Translations under genes and position numbers: made by a program
DNA from: an uncultured Saprospiraceae bacterium
GTDB taxonomy: Bacteria; Bacteroidota; Bacteroidia; Chitinophagales; Saprospiraceae
Direction of reading: 5' to 3'
DNA: 64,000 nt
Assembly: GCA_937929945.1 (NCBI GenBank)
Contig: CALFUK010000010.1
Span: 1-64,000, forward strand
Notes under the pieces: generated by a model
Databases searched by the model: none
What the model saw: the letters and a program-made list of their open reading frames with translations, nothing else
What the model was told of the DNA's origin: nothing
Part shown: positions 62,883 to 64,000 of the stretch, piece by piece
Position numbering within the stretch: position 1 is the stretch's first letter
Layout: each line of letters begins with the position of its first letter

Positions 62883-64000
62883 TTATTCGATGGTGTAACG
62901 ATTCTGGCCCGAGGTAAGTGGCAGACGCTTTCCGTTCCAGATGATGACACCTTTCATTTGCTTCGGGATCGTGATATCAGCCCTCAGCTTCGTTTTCGAT
63001 CGCTCTAAGTTAAATGTAATTTCTCCTTTTGAGGTGGGGAGCATGCCCTCGATTGACTGAAGTCTGCCAAAGGCGGGTTTGATCTGTATTTCTTCAAAGT
63101 CATGCTGGACTGATGTAATACCTGCTAAGTAGTGAAAATAAAAATAGGCTGGTGAGGCACTCCAAGGATGTACTTCAGAGCGCGTCGGCTTCTCCTTACT
63201 TTCGAAGCGTTCGAGAGTCGTCGTCATATGATCTGAGATCATGGTCTCCCATGGCCGCTGCGCTAGATCAAATAGCTCGGGCGCATCCACCTTCTTAATC
63301 GCTTCAAATAAGTAGTATCGATAATAATAAGTCGCCTGCAGTAGGTCCTCTTCCTCCAAAATCTTCTCCAGAAGTGCTTTCTGTTTACGCTCTTCGATAG
63401 CATCGGTGAGTACGGCCATAATATTCGTATGCTGATCATAGATCGTCTGGTCAGGCCGCTCTGCGAAGAGGCGGCGCTCAGAATCATAGCAGAGTTCGAA
63501 GACTGAGGCCTTGATTTCGGTGGCTCTTTGGTGATACTGATCAGCCATATCCGCTGCGCCGATCGCCGTAAATAATTGCGTCGCACTCTGTAAGGCATGT
63601 ACGTAATGGAGGCTCACGACGGCAGAGTTTTCTCCGTCATTATTAGTGGCTGTCCCGCTGCCATTTTGAGGGCCAGTATACCAGTCGATGAAGTAGCGGT
63701 ATTTTGTTTTATTGACCAGATGAAGCTCATTCATATTCTTCTCGAATCCCGCTAGTGTATGGATGATGCCATCCTTATATCGATGGATAAAAGTGGTGTC
63801 ACCAGTCAGCTCATAATAGTCATGAATCATATCGACCCAGACTAAAGAGTATGTCGGATAGATGAATGTGGAGCGGAGCGGATAAGCCCCCAGAATATTG
63901 CCTTCTGCATCTCTGGACTGATGAAATTGTTCAATGGCATTCTCTGTATGTGCCAGGCTGCCACTCATAGCCTGCCAGAGTAGCGCTTGGATTTTAGTGT
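62883..64000 (-). CDS. GH78-like alpha-L-rhamnosidase, C-terminal part (cut by window edge)
   Basis: C-terminal part of a glycoside hydrolase. The (alpha/alpha)6 barrel features SLVWVDMIHDYYELTGDTTF, RYFIDWYTG, NSAVVSLHYVHALQ and the conserved HPWSASPAYFYFHYLAGI, and a C-terminal beta domain ending ...KGVIIWNGKRLPL, fit GH78 rhamnosidases. The frame is open through the window edge at 64000, so the N-terminal domains and start are missing. The listed product is partial. It is on the same strand as YjbQ, 73 bases upstream. Confidence 0.8.
   Translation of the reverse strand, partial: TKIQALLWQAMSGSLAHTENAIEQFHQSRDAEGNILGAYPLRSTFIYPTYSLVWVDMIHDYYELTGDTTFIHRYKDGIIHTLAGFEKNMNELHLVNKTKYRYFIDWYTGPQNGSGTATNNDGENSAVVSLHYVHALQSATQLFTAIGAADMADQYHQRATEIKASVFELCYDSERRLFAERPDQTIYDQHTNIMAVLTDAIEERKQKALLEKILEEEDLLQATYYYRYYLFEAIKKVDAPELFDLAQRPWETMISDHMTTTLERFESKEKPTRSEVHPWSASPAYFYFHYLAGITSVQHDFEEIQIKPAFGRLQSIEGMLPTSKGEITFNLERSKTKLRADITIPKQMKGVIIWNGKRLPLTSGQNRYTIE

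Overview
The window looks like a chromosomal stretch of a Bacteroidota bacterium, most likely a Saprospirales/Lewinella-like marine relative. This is inferred from the gene families and signals, not from a database search. The families include a type IX secretion 'plug' (DUF5103) protein, DUF5686 and DUF3078 proteins, DUF6702, LytTR/TPR signalling proteins, MopE/dockerin mosaic proteins, a short-type adenylate kinase and many SPII lipoproteins. Genes generally lack strong Shine-Dalgarno sequences, and TAnnTTTG (Bacteroidota -7) elements sit directly upstream of several genes.

Layout. 0.1-8.4 kb (minus strand) is a housekeeping block: amidase, Obg GTPase, a lipoprotein, a FadL-like porin, adenylate kinase, an NlpC/P60 hydrolase, ribosomal protein L25 and PRPP synthetase. 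8.5-18.8 kb (plus) has an M19 dipeptidase, an EamA exporter, a beta-roll-repeat secreted protein, 3-methyladenine glycosylase, the T9SS plug protein, a TolC-HlyD pair, a DUF2064 enzyme, a membrane protein and a patatin. 18.9-27.7 kb is a signalling and envelope region: two TPR histidine kinases, a LytTR response regulator, an HTH-only LuxR protein, an outer-membrane protein, a serine hydrolase and a DUF6702 protein. 27.8-29.9 kb holds tRNA-Gln, HPRT and an M28 peptidase. 30-33 kb is a probable ECF-sigma operon (sigma factor, 87-aa protein, MscS-like channel, DUF3078 outer-membrane protein), preceded by a structured leader or small RNA. 33-44 kb carries polA, ddl, hupE, an esterase, an amidohydrolase/NTF2 fusion, an acyl-CoA dehydrogenase and a mosaic secreted protein. 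44-54 kb has a secreted protein, two Cys-type sulfatases, a DUF5686 protein, an M16 peptidase and a Rieske oxygenase. 54-59.5 kb has YceI, a GNAT, a serine hydrolase, an N-degron operon (peroxiredoxin-clpS-aat), an EamA exporter and an O-methyltransferase.

59.5-64 kb is the most unusual part. An AAA/DUF4143 ATPase-nuclease-like gene lacks a normal start codon for its full N-terminus. It is bounded downstream by a tandem 41-bp duplication. Upstream, about 0.9 kb of gene-free DNA carries ten copies of an 18-bp core in three arrays (4, 3 and 3 copies), spaced at exactly 33 bp. YjbQ and a truncated GH78-like glycosidase close the window.

The best candidate for something undescribed is the 33-bp-phased repeat array with its neighbouring ATPase. 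The structured RNA ahead of the sigma-factor operon is second. No CRISPR array, transposase, integrase or phage gene was recognised.
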